Made by a program: the position numbers and the translations under genes. Below the pieces are notes generated by a model, which searched no databases, was not told where the DNA came from, and worked only from the letters and a program-made list of their open reading frames with translations. Shown here in pieces: positions 8,983 to 18,825 of a stretch of DNA of 64,000 bases. This stretch comes from JAGPUQ01 sp947084925 (lineage in GTDB: Bacteria; Pseudomonadota; Gammaproteobacteria; Pseudomonadales; Porticoccaceae). Location: NCBI GenBank assembly GCA_947084925.1, contig CAMTUJ010000016.1, forward strand, positions 1-64,000, read 5' to 3'. How positions within the stretch are numbered: the stretch's first letter is position 1; every line of letters starts with the position of its first letter.

Positions 8983-11900
8983 TCATATCGCTGCACCGCC
9001 CCTGCCAACAATCTCCATCAGCTTCCCATAGCTGGTCACCACGTCATACTTCACGTGTTCTGGATCAATCCTGCGGTTGATCTCCTCAAAGAATTTTCTG
9101 GCGCATTCTATTTTCGTATGCTCGATGGCGCGCAGCTCCATGGTGGACATGGAACCTTTGGTCTCAGCCACAAAGTAGATGTGCTTGACTGTACCTTCCT
9201 TGAAGGAAATGGCCCAGTCCGGGTTGTAATCACCAACAGGGGTGGGGATCAGGAAGCCGCGGGGCAGTTTTGCGTAAACCACGACCTCGGCGCTGGCATC
9301 CAACTCTTTGACGAACTCACGCTCGACCTTTGAATCGGTAATCACGTAGTCGTAAATGTGGTTCCTGAGCTTCTCGCTGGCTTTGGTGAAGTCCTGGCTA
9401 CTCTGCCCTGCGGTGAAGATATCAATATCGTGAGTCTCTGCGACACCGTCATAGGTCAGTCGCTCGATGATGATGGTTGCCTTTTGCTCGTTGATCAGGC
9501 GAGTCGCCTCTGCCAGAAAATGTTCCGGGTTCTGCTTGAACTGTTTGAATGTGGCCGGCTGTATACCGCTCATCATTTCAGCGATGGTTTTTCTGGTAAG
9601 TTGAGTGCTGTCGGACAACTTTCCCAGCAAATCATACCTGACGGTCGAGTGAATCGAGGCTTTGTATTCTTCCGTAGCGTTCTCCCGAAGTTCAAACCCC
9701 TGGCCAGCCTTGACCTGGTCGTACGTTGCCTCGCCGACCTGCTCGCCACCCTGGATGGTATATAGCAGTGGAGTCACCCTCAATTCTTTATCCAGCACTC
9801 GAATACTGTTGCGAATGAGCTCATTTGAATCGAACTCCACCCGATATACCGCCTTCCGGTTTATACGGTTCCAGAGTTCCTTGAATTCCCTCTTCTCGAA
9901 GTTGGCGTTCAGCGGATTGGTCTTGGGTTTACGGTCATCGCCCACATTGGGCAACTGAGATTCACTGAATACGCTGTCGATCAACCCGAAGATATGCTCA
10001 GCATGAGGGGCAAGTTCGGGAGGTAAAGCCGCCAGAGTGCCATTGGCTTTGGCGGCATGATAGGTCTCAGCAACCTGATCCACGTCATCCGTGTAGTCGT
10101 TTTTCAGCAGATATTTGTAAATCTGCTTGGCCATGACCGGGGTAATTTCCAGCGTCCCGGTTTCGGTCGATATTACCTTCCCAGTGAAATAGGCCTCATC
10201 GGCTTTTCGCGGTCGTGCCGACAGGGCGTCACTGATCTCGCGTTGCAGGTTGGCCACGAAATCTTTATAGCTCTCACTGGCGACGACGGTCAGTACGTTA
10301 ATGTCATGCACCGTGGCTGCGTGGTCCATACGGTCACCGTGCTGATTGACGGACAATCTTAGACCACGTCCCACCTCTTGCCGGCGCGAAATCGTGTTGT
10401 CACTGTGCTTGAGCATACACATAACGAAAACATTGGGATTGTCCCAACCTTCGCGCAGGGCCGAATGCGAGAAGATGAAGCGGACGGGCTCCTCGAAGGA
10501 AAGCAGCCGCTCCTTGTCTTTCAGGATCAGATCGTAGGCATCGACATCATCCGAGAGCCCCGCTTCCTCTCCACGGATTTTGAAACTGGGATCAGTGAGC
10601 TTCTTGGTTTTCTTATCAATCGAGAAATAACCATTGTGTGTGCGACCAACGGGTATTTCGGCCAGATGCTTACGATAGGCCTCATTATCGAGCGCCAGTT
10701 CCCCCAGGTATTCGGCCTTGAGCTGCTCGTACTCTTCTTCAAAGATGCGGCCATATTCACCTTGTTCATCGGGCTGACTGTAGTCCCGGTACTTGACCAC
10801 TTCGTCGATGAAGAAGAGCGATAGGACTTTGATACCCTGAGCAAAGAGCCTTTTCTCCTTTTCCAGATGCGCCCTGATAGCTTCGCGGATCTGGATTCTC
10901 CGCATGGTCGCTTCGGTCACATCACCAGTCGCATCCCCGGCCGTCAACACCTGACCATTGGTAAACTCCACCGTGTCTTTGTTGGCGTCGATCTGGGCGA
11001 TGACGAAACCGCGATACTGGTCAAGTTCGTTTGACTCGACAAAGAGGTCCTTGCCTTTTTCCAGACGCTTCACGATGCGCTTGATGCCGTTGCCCTGGCG
11101 CACTTCCATCTCGATGCGGGCGACCGGCGCTTTCTTGGAAATCTCGATGGATTCCAGATAGAGATAGGCATTGGTCCCGGCTAGGCCTTTCACGGCGATG
11201 CCGCGCACCGCAATCTTCTTCACCAGCTTCTGGTTATAGGCGTCCAGGGCATCGAGACGATGAATTTTGTTGTGGGTGGTGCGATGCGTGGCCGAGTAGC
11301 GCAGGATCATCAACGGCTTGAACTTGGATAGCGCCTCCAGTGTCTTTGCCCCTTCCATTTTCTGCGGCTCATCCAGAATCACGATGGGGCGGTTACTGCT
11401 GATCACGTCGATGGGCCGGCGCGACTGGAAGTCGTCCAGTTCATCATAGATGCGCCGATTATCCTTGCCGGTGGCATTAAACGCCTGGATATTGATGACC
11501 ATGACGTTGATGCCCGCATCCGACGAAAAGCTCTCCAGGTGATGTAGCTGTTTGGAGTTGTAGATAAAAAAGCGGGCCTTCTTCCCATAGCTTTCGGTGA
11601 AATGTTCAGCGGTAATATCCAGGGACTTGAACACCCCTTCACGGATGGCAATGCTGGGCACCACGATGATGAACTTGCTCCAGCCGTAGCGCTTGTTCAT
11701 CTCGAAGATGCTTTTGATGTAGCAGTAGGTCTTGCCGGTACCGGTTTCCATTTCGATATCGAGGTTGACCTTGCACCCTGCGCTGGTCACCAGCGTGTCT
11801 GACAGCGGCAGATTCTGCCGCCGCTGGACGGCATGGATATTCTCGATAAGTTGAGTATCGGTCAGTTGTATATCGGCATTTTTAAAACCCGTATCGGTCT

Positions 11901-12051
11901 CTACCGTACTGCCGATGGTTTTACCCTTGACCACCCGGCCAGGATCAATCCGATACGCAATACCGGAAGTGTTGACCTGCCCGGCGAAGCAGTCAACGAC
12001 GGACTCAACGGCGCTGGTCTGATAGGGCTGGACCTTGAACTTCAGCTTCAT
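8983..12051 (-). CDS. Type III restriction enzyme, Res subunit
   Basis: This 1022-residue superfamily 2 translocase-nuclease has Walker A ETGTGKT at residues 102-108, motif II DEPQ at 227-230, a YSATHR motif III, and a C-terminal helicase lobe with GWDNPNVF and QEVGRGLRLS. It ends with a PD-(D/E)xK nuclease domain, seen as NPDW near residue 943 and AETKG near 961. The length and order match type III Res proteins. It follows the Mod gene by 11 bases on the same strand. Type III enzymes need Mod for site recognition and cut after ATP-dependent communication between two inversely oriented sites. All key motifs look intact. Confidence 0.93.
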   Translation of the reverse strand: MKLKFKVQPYQTSAVESVVDCFAGQVNTSGIAYRIDPGRVVKGKTIGSTVETDTGFKNADIQLTDTQLIENIHAVQRRQNLPLSDTLVTSAGCKVNLDIEMETGTGKTYCYIKSIFEMNKRYGWSKFIIVVPSIAIREGVFKSLDITAEHFTESYGKKARFFIYNSKQLHHLESFSSDAGINVMVINIQAFNATGKDNRRIYDELDDFQSRRPIDVISSNRPIVILDEPQKMEGAKTLEALSKFKPLMILRYSATHRTTHNKIHRLDALDAYNQKLVKKIAVRGIAVKGLAGTNAYLYLESIEISKKAPVARIEMEVRQGNGIKRIVKRLEKGKDLFVESNELDQYRGFVIAQIDANKDTVEFTNGQVLTAGDATGDVTEATMRRIQIREAIRAHLEKEKRLFAQGIKVLSLFFIDEVVKYRDYSQPDEQGEYGRIFEEEYEQLKAEYLGELALDNEAYRKHLAEIPVGRTHNGYFSIDKKTKKLTDPSFKIRGEEAGLSDDVDAYDLILKDKERLLSFEEPVRFIFSHSALREGWDNPNVFVMCMLKHSDNTISRRQEVGRGLRLSVNQHGDRMDHAATVHDINVLTVVASESYKDFVANLQREISDALSARPRKADEAYFTGKVISTETGTLEITPVMAKQIYKYLLKNDYTDDVDQVAETYHAAKANGTLAALPPELAPHAEHIFGLIDSVFSESQLPNVGDDRKPKTNPLNANFEKREFKELWNRINRKAVYRVEFDSNELIRNSIRVLDKELRVTPLLYTIQGGEQVGEATYDQVKAGQGFELRENATEEYKASIHSTVRYDLLGKLSDSTQLTRKTIAEMMSGIQPATFKQFKQNPEHFLAEATRLINEQKATIIIERLTYDGVAETHDIDIFTAGQSSQDFTKASEKLRNHIYDYVITDSKVEREFVKELDASAEVVVYAKLPRGFLIPTPVGDYNPDWAISFKEGTVKHIYFVAETKGSMSTMELRAIEHTKIECARKFFEEINRRIDPEHVKYDVVTSYGKLMEIVGRGGAAI

Positions 12052-12062
12052 GCCATGCCCCC

Positions 12063-14135
12063 CTAAATGGACTTCACGTCGGTGCCCGGAGACATCTGTT
12101 TGAATATCTGCTCGACGTTGATCTTGACAGCATCGGACACAAAGCCGTTGTCACGGAAAACGACACGCAGCGGCTCGAAGCCGGCCAGTTCCTTGACCAG
12201 CTCTTCGTTTACACCGGTATCGAAGCAAGCCACCAGTGCGTTTTCATCTACAAAAAACACTGATTTTCCCTGGAGGATTTCTTTGCGGATAGGCAGCGAC
12301 AGGTCGACACCCCAATCCAGCAACACCTGGAAGAGTAGGTCTTCTGGCTTGCGGTCCGGCTTGATATTGTCAACAAAGGCATCGACCTGGGTCTGGTCGA
12401 TGGTATCCGGCGTGTAATAGACGTCTGTCATATTCGATGAGTCAATTTTTAGCACGCGAAAGCCTATATCCTTGTTCCAGGCCTCATGGCATTCGCCTCC
12501 AAGAATTGCTTTCCCTGCACGGCGGATACGTTCCTTTGTTATACCAGCAATATTTAACGGAATTCCTTCCCTTTTACAAAGCCCAATAACTGATTCATAT
12601 TTTTTGCTCTTCTCATCGATACCCTCATCAAGTTGGACAGCGATGAAACAACGAGACCCTCCATCTTTGGCGTTTGCCTGCATGACTGCGTGAGGAAATG
12701 AGCCGGAGCCTGCAAAGAAATCCATGAAAACTCCTTCCCCATACTTATATAGATCAATGCACGTTCGTAAAAGGCTCACTGGCTTCTTCCCATCTGGGAA
12801 CGGTATACCTCCTTCTTTACCAACGTTGTTGTAGTCAAAGTTGTCCCAGAATGTTCCAAGCTTTTCCTTCTTAATTATCTGATCACCACTGGCATCTGCG
12901 ACATCGTGTAGCCAGATCACTCGGCGAACTGTAGGACTGATATATGTATGTGTTACTTTTTCACCTTTATCCCGACCCGAACGCGGAACGTATTCAACTT
13001 CAATAATTTCACCGTCGTCCAGCCCTCCTACCGCGTCGATCACTCGGGTGCGAATGCTGGTCTGTGCATTTGTATCCGAGAAGATCTGCTTGAAATATTT
13101 CTTATAGGCTTCAGACTCACCGATACCTTCATCCCGGCATACCTTGCTGATCGTTGTCCGTTTAACGCCTTTTCGCTTGTATATTTCTATATCATTACCA
13201 TCGCCATCTTTTACTTTGCCAAAGTATGTTCTTTCATCTGCTCCCAAAATGATGCTCGTGTACTTCCAGCTTTCTCCAGCTTCACGCATCTCATTGATTA
13301 CATCAACTAAAGGCCGCTCTGTGTACAGGTGCGCCAATGTATTGAATGCCTCAAGCGACTTTGCGAATATTACAATGTATTCGATATTTTTCTTTAGGCG
13401 CTTGTCCTCTCCACCTCCAGATGCACCAGCAGACACCTTTGCCATCACACTGATGGTGTTGATGTAGTTCTGCTCGCCGAACACCTCATTCCCAAGTGCC
13501 GTAATATTCTTCAGCTCTGTATCGCTTATTGACATACAGATTGCACCGTCATCTGCAAGAAGGTTTCTTGCAAGGCGTAATCGGGAATACATCATCGAAA
13601 GCCAATCTGAATGAAATCGCCCGTTGGCCTCTGTATTCGCAATCAGCCTATTCCCTTTCTCATCTTTTTGATTTGACCTTTTCAGAAATTCCTCTGCGCT
13701 CTCCGCAAAGTCATCTTCGTAGATAAAATCATTCCCCGTATTATACGGTGGGTCGATATAGATCATCTTGACCTTACCGAGGTAAGTCTCCTGAAGGAGT
13801 TTCAGAGCCTCCAGATTATCGCCTTCGATGAGCAGATTTTGGGTGGTCTCAAAATCTACGCTCTCTTCCCGGCAAGGACGCAGGGTCTTGGCGATGGGCG
13901 CGTTGGCGGTGAGCAGCGCCTCCCGCTTGCCAGGCCAGTTGAGGTGATAGCGTTCCTGTGGACCCTCCACGATGGACTCGGACAACTCCTGCCGCAACTG
14001 ATCAAAGTCCACTGCCAGCTTCAGTTGACCATCTTCGTCCTGGGCTTCAGTCACGCAGCCGGGAAACAGATCGCGGATGCGGGCGATATTCTCTTGGGTC
14101 AGGTTCGGCGAGTGTAATTTCATTTTTTCCATCAT
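12063..14135 (-). CDS. Type III DNA N6-adenine methyltransferase, Mod subunit
   Basis: This 690-residue beta-class amino-methyltransferase has catalytic motif IV DPPYNTGNDF at residues 128-137, before the SAM-binding FMDFFAGSGSF motif near residue 475, the order that defines the beta class. The region between holds the target recognition domain. The C-terminal part is predicted to contact Res. It starts 9 bases after the DUF4391 gene and ends 11 bases before Res. The recognition sequence cannot be read from the protein. It protects host DNA and supplies specificity to Res. Confidence 0.93.
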   Translation of the reverse strand: MMEKMKLHSPNLTQENIARIRDLFPGCVTEAQDEDGQLKLAVDFDQLRQELSESIVEGPQERYHLNWPGKREALLTANAPIAKTLRPCREESVDFETTQNLLIEGDNLEALKLLQETYLGKVKMIYIDPPYNTGNDFIYEDDFAESAEEFLKRSNQKDEKGNRLIANTEANGRFHSDWLSMMYSRLRLARNLLADDGAICMSISDTELKNITALGNEVFGEQNYINTISVMAKVSAGASGGGEDKRLKKNIEYIVIFAKSLEAFNTLAHLYTERPLVDVINEMREAGESWKYTSIILGADERTYFGKVKDGDGNDIEIYKRKGVKRTTISKVCRDEGIGESEAYKKYFKQIFSDTNAQTSIRTRVIDAVGGLDDGEIIEVEYVPRSGRDKGEKVTHTYISPTVRRVIWLHDVADASGDQIIKKEKLGTFWDNFDYNNVGKEGGIPFPDGKKPVSLLRTCIDLYKYGEGVFMDFFAGSGSFPHAVMQANAKDGGSRCFIAVQLDEGIDEKSKKYESVIGLCKREGIPLNIAGITKERIRRAGKAILGGECHEAWNKDIGFRVLKIDSSNMTDVYYTPDTIDQTQVDAFVDNIKPDRKPEDLLFQVLLDWGVDLSLPIRKEILQGKSVFFVDENALVACFDTGVNEELVKELAGFEPLRVVFRDNGFVSDAVKINVEQIFKQMSPGTDVKSI

Positions 14136-14144
14136 GATCGTCCT

Positions 14145-14843
14145 TTACTGTGCGACTGCTGACCCACTTACAGGAAGGTGGCGGGTCAGCGTTTCAATTT
14201 CTTGTTTTAAGGCGCGAAGCTCGGCGTTGATCGCCACTTTGCGATTGAATTGTTTTTCCTTGCGCAGGCGAGCTTCGCATTTGTCCAGCTCACGCTGTCT
14301 GGAATGTATTTGCTCCATTCTTTCCACACAGCCCTGCAAGTCTTCGCCTGGGTGGGCCGGGAAGGGCATCAAGGGCGCCAGCAGGCGCGCATACAATGCC
14401 TCAAGATCAAACACCACCGGCAAAGCGGTTCGAGGTGCCACGCTTGGCAGCCAGGCGCTTTCAAAGTAGTCGCTCACCACCCATTTGGATCTGTCCGCAT
14501 CGCTGGGGCGCTTGAAGGCCGCGGCGGCGCGGATCTTTCCCTCGTACCGCTGCTCAAAGAGGATCGGATAAGGGATAGCCCGGTCAATGCACTGCAGTAC
14601 ATCGTATTTCAGTTCTCCCGTTTTGAGGGTTATGCTGAAAATCTGGATTTCAGGAACGGACTGCGTTCCCTTGAGGTTGACGGTTTCCGGGGCAAGCTTG
14701 AATTGCCAAGTGATCTGTTCCACTTGGCGGACAAACAGATTTTTGACGGCAGCGCTCGGGCTTGCATGTTCGTAAATTTTGTTCTTGGGCAGCACGCGCC
14801 CGAAGGCGGCGCTCTTTGGGTAGTCGAAGAGCACGGCTGTCAT
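14145..14843 (-). CDS. DUF4391 domain-containing protein
   Basis: This 232-residue protein matches the DUF4391 family as I know it: an N-terminal globular half with a conserved segment around LKYDVLQCIDRAIPYPILFE, then a C-terminal coiled coil (about residues 175-225) rich in E, K, R and L. It has no signal peptide, membrane segment or recognisable catalytic motif. Its start overlaps the end of the helicase gene by 4 bases (ATGA), and Mod follows after 9 bases, so it is embedded between two defence enzymes. Members recur next to SNF2-type helicases and type III enzymes. Its biochemical function is unknown to me; an adaptor or oligomerisation role is a guess from the coiled coil. Confidence 0.78.
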   Translation of the reverse strand: MTAVLFDYPKSAAFGRVLPKNKIYEHASPSAAVKNLFVRQVEQITWQFKLAPETVNLKGTQSVPEIQIFSITLKTGELKYDVLQCIDRAIPYPILFEQRYEGKIRAAAAFKRPSDADRSKWVVSDYFESAWLPSVAPRTALPVVFDLEALYARLLAPLMPFPAHPGEDLQGCVERMEQIHSRQRELDKCEARLRKEKQFNRKVAINAELRALKQEIETLTRHLPVSGSAVAQ

Positions 14844-17800
14844 CCCTCCTCCTGACCACTTTCTTGAACAACCAGAAAGGCGACGAGCTCGAAGTCATCC
14901 AGCCCGGCGATGGTGTTCACCAGAGCCGTGGTCTTGCCGCCGGAGAACAGGCTGTCGAGATCCTTTTCCTCTTTGATGTCGATCATCGAGCGAATAGCGG
15001 TACTGAGCAGGTCGGAGCAGGCTTTCATGTCACGACCCTCATCAGTCAGCTGATTGAACAAGCGACATACGGACTGAATGGGTTCTATCTGCCCCTTGCA
15101 ACTGGAACGTACCAGGTCGAGCAATGATTTGACCTCGGTGTGGTTGGCGATAACCTGCCCATCGCCTGCGATATAGATCAAATAGTAGGGATGCAGCCGA
15201 TTCTGCTGGTTGATGTTGACGCCATGGTTGAGGTTGCGCAGTGCGAAGATGACGCCGGGGTGCAATCCCACTTCAGGCCTGGAGGGAACAACCGCATGCA
15301 TGCCATTGGGCACGTTTGCGAGATCGCCATTGGTTTTGACATAGTTCAGCAGGTCCATGCGAAAGTCGTTCAGGCCAAGATCAGTGATGGACACACCTGT
15401 CTTAAGGTCTTCCAGTTCGATCACCTCTTCCTGCAGGCGCCGGAGTTGTTCTTTCCGGTAGGATATATCGCTGCTTTTGGCCGTGAGGACGTTGTCGTCG
15501 CCGGTGGCCGTCACGTCGGCAATCACCATGCGGTTTTCAACCCGTTCTTTTAGGTTGATGTATTCATCGAGCGAGATATCGGGCCAATAGTTGACCAACT
15601 GGATGGTTTTGTTGATGGAGCCGATGCGGTCGATACGGCCGAAGCGCTGGATGATGCGGACCGGGTTCCAGTGAATGTCGTAGTTGACCAGGAAGTCGCA
15701 ATCCTGAAGGTTCTGGCCTTCGGAGATACAGTCAGTGCCGATCAGCAGATCCAGTTCGGCCGGTTCGTTTGGCAGCACCTGCGCCTTCTCCTTGGCGCGA
15801 GGTGAAAACAGCGTCAGCAATGACTGGAAATCATAGGTTTTCTTCGGTGTCGCGCCTTTTAATGTGGACTGGGTTATTGTGGACTGGGGCGCATCCTTGC
15901 CGGTGACCTTACCTGTGTGCAGCCCCTTTGTTGCCAGAATATCTTCGGCAAGGTTGTTGTACAGGTAATTGGCCGTGTCGGCAAAAGCAGTGAAGATCAG
16001 GATCTTTTTATTGCCGTCATTGATGGGATTTTCAATCTTGTCCAGGATAAGAGCCTTGAGATGCTGTAACTTGGCATCATCCTCGGGCGTGACTTTTGCC
16101 ATGGAGTCCAGCAAGGCGTTTATGACTTCCAGATCAACCTTCAGGTCATGTTCCCATGAGGGTAGATCCATATCAGCGAGATTGATTTTAACCTTGCCGC
16201 CGATTTCATCGTCGGCCACCCCGCCGTTACCAGCAAGGACATCATCATCCTCTGCTTCGAGGGTTTCCAGGCTATCCGTCCAGTCAGAAACGCTTTCCGC
16301 GTTGCCTGTAACCTTGTACGAATCGATCTTGCTCAAGGTACGGGTGTGGTTGTCTAACAGGCTTTGCAGGGTGAGGCGGAAGGCCTCAACCGAGCTTTCA
16401 AGACGCTTGAGCAGATTGGTCGTCATCAGTGCCTGCAAGCTCCGTTCGCGGTCTGCCTGCCTGAGCTTTCCTTTACCGCCTTCCACCTGCGTGTCGTACA
16501 AGTCTTCATACTTTCTAAGACGACTGGGCAGGATGTAGCTGATCGGGGCATAAACAGAGAGCTTGAGCAGCGAGAGCTGTTCAAAAATCTCATTGAAGCT
16601 CATGACATCCGTGCGCCCGGTCAGTGGCGAATGGAATGACAGAGGCTTGCGCCGCTCTGGAAACTGCCCTATGTCGCTGGTGTCGTAGAAGGTCTGGATA
16701 TGCTTGCGCGAACGGGCGATGGTGACGCTGTCGAGCAGCTCAAAGAAGTCGAAATCGAGTGCATCCAGGATAACCCGCGCGGTACGATCTTCCGGCGGCA
16801 ATTTTGACCATTGGTTGAACACCGTTTGGGCATTGCGAAAGATTTCTTCCACCGATCTGCCGGTGCGCAGCTTCTTGCTGAGATTTTCCGAGTCGCCTTC
16901 GTAAGCCAGGGCGAGCTGGTTGCGCAGATCATTGAAGCGGTTGTTGACCGGGGTGGCAGACAGCATGAGAACCTTGGTTTTAACACCCTGGCGGACGACC
17001 TGGTTCATCAGCTTCTGATAACGGGTTTCCCGGTCCTTGACCGCATCGTTGTTGCGGAAGTTATGCGATTCATCAATGACCACCAGATCATAGTTCCCCC
17101 AGTTAACACGGTTCAGGGGAATGCCAAACGACTCGCCCGAGGTGCGGGAAAGGTCGGTGTGACATAGAACGTCATAATTGAACCGATCCCTGGAGAAGAT
17201 GTTTGTTGTCAGGTTTCTGTTGTAATTCAGCCAGTTGTCTGCAAGCTTCTTGGGGCACAGAACAAGTACCGAACGATTCCGCAGTTCGTAATACTTCACA
17301 ACGGCAAGAGCCGTAAAGGTTTTGCCAAGCCCCACACTGTCGGCCAGGATGCAGCCGTTGTAGGTTTCCAGCTTGTTGATAATGCCTACGGCGGCATCGC
17401 GCTGGAAATTAAAAAGCTTGTTCCAGACCAGCGTATCCTGATAGCCCGTGCGGTCGTTGGGCAACACGTCCTCGTCGATATCGTCGAGGAAGTCGCTGAA
17501 AATGTTGTAGAGCATCAGGAAATAGATGCGCTCGGGCGAATTTTCCTGGTATGCCGACTCGATATGATCACAGATTGCGGCCGTCACATCTTCTAGCTTG
17601 CCGGGGTCGCTCCAGATTTGGTCAAAAAGCTGAAGGTATGTGGATGTAAAGGCCGTCTCATCAACACGGTTGACGATATTGGAAACAGCGTCCCCTTGCT
17701 GATATCCCAGATCCACCGCGGTGAAACCATGCAGGGGCATGTACGCTACTTCCTGCTCGGGGCCTTGGACACAAGCAAACTGCTGCATTGGAGACTTGGT

Positions 17801-18166
17801 CTTGTTAGAACGGAATTTAGCCTTACGCCGCATCCACTCCGCACATTCGCGTGCGATGGCACGCTGGGTGAGTTTGTTGCGAAGCTGGATCTCAAATTCG
17901 GAGCCGTACAGGCTGCGTTCGCGGTTGGCCTTGGGGATGAAAAACTCTCGACGTTCCTTGCTAAATTTGTCGGTGACTGCATTCGGGACGAAGGTGGGTG
18001 CAGTGAAAATGAATTCCAACGAATCAATCTTTGAGAGCTCGGCCTTTAAGGCTTCATAGGCATAGATTGAAAAACACGATGCCGCGATCTTCAGTTTGGC
18101 CTTGGGGTTGATGGAAGCCTTCAGATCGTCGCCCAGCAAAGAATTGATGTTGTCGATAATTTTCAT
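14840..18166 (-). CDS. SNF2-type helicase/ATPase with divergent N-terminal domain
   Basis: This 1108-residue SNF2/RapA-like ATPase has a Walker A in DSVGLGKT (276-283), DESH motif II near residue 365, an LSATPVNN motif III, and a C-terminal lobe with FGRIDRIGS. The first 270 residues resemble the PLD-like region of helicases of this group, but I see no HxK catalytic motif, so that domain may bind rather than cut DNA. An acidic insert occurs around residues 620-665. It overlaps the HTH gene upstream and the DUF4391 gene downstream by 4 bases each, giving tight coupling. It probably translocates on DNA as part of the type III-associated unit. Confidence 0.88.
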   Translation of the reverse strand: MKIIDNINSLLGDDLKASINPKAKLKIAASCFSIYAYEALKAELSKIDSLEFIFTAPTFVPNAVTDKFSKERREFFIPKANRERSLYGSEFEIQLRNKLTQRAIARECAEWMRRKAKFRSNKTKSPMQQFACVQGPEQEVAYMPLHGFTAVDLGYQQGDAVSNIVNRVDETAFTSTYLQLFDQIWSDPGKLEDVTAAICDHIESAYQENSPERIYFLMLYNIFSDFLDDIDEDVLPNDRTGYQDTLVWNKLFNFQRDAAVGIINKLETYNGCILADSVGLGKTFTALAVVKYYELRNRSVLVLCPKKLADNWLNYNRNLTTNIFSRDRFNYDVLCHTDLSRTSGESFGIPLNRVNWGNYDLVVIDESHNFRNNDAVKDRETRYQKLMNQVVRQGVKTKVLMLSATPVNNRFNDLRNQLALAYEGDSENLSKKLRTGRSVEEIFRNAQTVFNQWSKLPPEDRTARVILDALDFDFFELLDSVTIARSRKHIQTFYDTSDIGQFPERRKPLSFHSPLTGRTDVMSFNEIFEQLSLLKLSVYAPISYILPSRLRKYEDLYDTQVEGGKGKLRQADRERSLQALMTTNLLKRLESSVEAFRLTLQSLLDNHTRTLSKIDSYKVTGNAESVSDWTDSLETLEAEDDDVLAGNGGVADDEIGGKVKINLADMDLPSWEHDLKVDLEVINALLDSMAKVTPEDDAKLQHLKALILDKIENPINDGNKKILIFTAFADTANYLYNNLAEDILATKGLHTGKVTGKDAPQSTITQSTLKGATPKKTYDFQSLLTLFSPRAKEKAQVLPNEPAELDLLIGTDCISEGQNLQDCDFLVNYDIHWNPVRIIQRFGRIDRIGSINKTIQLVNYWPDISLDEYINLKERVENRMVIADVTATGDDNVLTAKSSDISYRKEQLRRLQEEVIELEDLKTGVSITDLGLNDFRMDLLNYVKTNGDLANVPNGMHAVVPSRPEVGLHPGVIFALRNLNHGVNINQQNRLHPYYLIYIAGDGQVIANHTEVKSLLDLVRSSCKGQIEPIQSVCRLFNQLTDEGRDMKACSDLLSTAIRSMIDIKEEKDLDSLFSGGKTTALVNTIAGLDDFELVAFLVVQESGQEEG

Positions 18167-18372
18167 TTGCCAGAACCCTTTTCATTAGGTTCCGCAGCGC
18201 CGCCCGCTTCGACCCAGGCATCCACCTGGTCTTTCTTGAACTTCCAAAGACGGCCTACCCGATGAGCCGGCATGGCATGTTTGTCAATCCAGCGGTACAC
18301 CGTGTCATTACTGACACCGAGGTACTTGCCTATCTCGTCTACTGATAACCAGCGGTCTTCCAAATCAGCCAT
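18163..18372 (-). CDS. Excisionase-family helix-turn-helix protein
   Basis: This 69-residue protein carries a MerR-like/excisionase winged HTH. The motif WLSVDEIGKYLGVSNDTVYR is followed by a short wing with RVGRLWKFKKDQVDAW. It is the first gene of the minus-strand train and overlaps the SNF2 helicase gene by 4 bases. Proteins like this often precede SNF2/type III defence units. It may regulate the operon or guide the helicase to DNA, and need not be an excisionase. No ligand-binding domain is present. Confidence 0.85.
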   Translation of the reverse strand: MADLEDRWLSVDEIGKYLGVSNDTVYRWIDKHAMPAHRVGRLWKFKKDQVDAWVEAGGAAEPNEKGSGK

Positions 18373-18825
18373 TTACGGCTCCTGACGGGCGATGGGGTTC
18401 CGCCCTTTGGCGGTGGCATTGGCTTACAGGCAGAAAAGCCCTAGCTTGCGATGTGCCTCACTATAACTTGGCATTAGCAGGCTCTCAAGCAGTTTGGTCT
18501 GGATAAGGCCACATAAGACCGTTTATGGTGGTCAAAACTGAGCCCGAAAGCATTGCTATTCGCAAACGGGGCGCTGCCGAATGTTGCCACAGTAGAATGC
18601 ACAACAGTGATAACCGCTGGCTATCCGGTTACGAGAAGGAAGCTTAGGTGCGAATGGGCACTCTTCGTCCAGACAGCGCCCAATTCATGCTGAGCTGTTT
18701 TTTATTCGACACTCGACCGGTCGCACACAGACCTATAGATATGGCTCACGACCCGCATTACTGGCCTGATCAAATGGACGCGGACACCTTGATGGTTTTC
18801 CTTGGGCATACGCAGAGTGGGATTC
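18373..18825. other. Intergenic region upstream of the defence train
   Basis: These 453 bases separate the first defence gene from DUF3742, and the defence promoter must lie here. I see only a short hairpin (CCGCC, four-base loop, GGCGG at 18400-18413) close to the first start codon and no convincing -35/-10 pair. An ORF at 18648-18905 on the plus strand shows no family resemblance and runs into DUF3742 antisense, so it was not called. Confidence 0.5.

Noticed and set aside
12063..18372. Possible DISARM or BREX system because of a helicase plus methyltransferase.
   Set aside because: No DUF1998, PglZ, BrxL or BrxC-like protein is present. Mod and Res have clear type III motifs.
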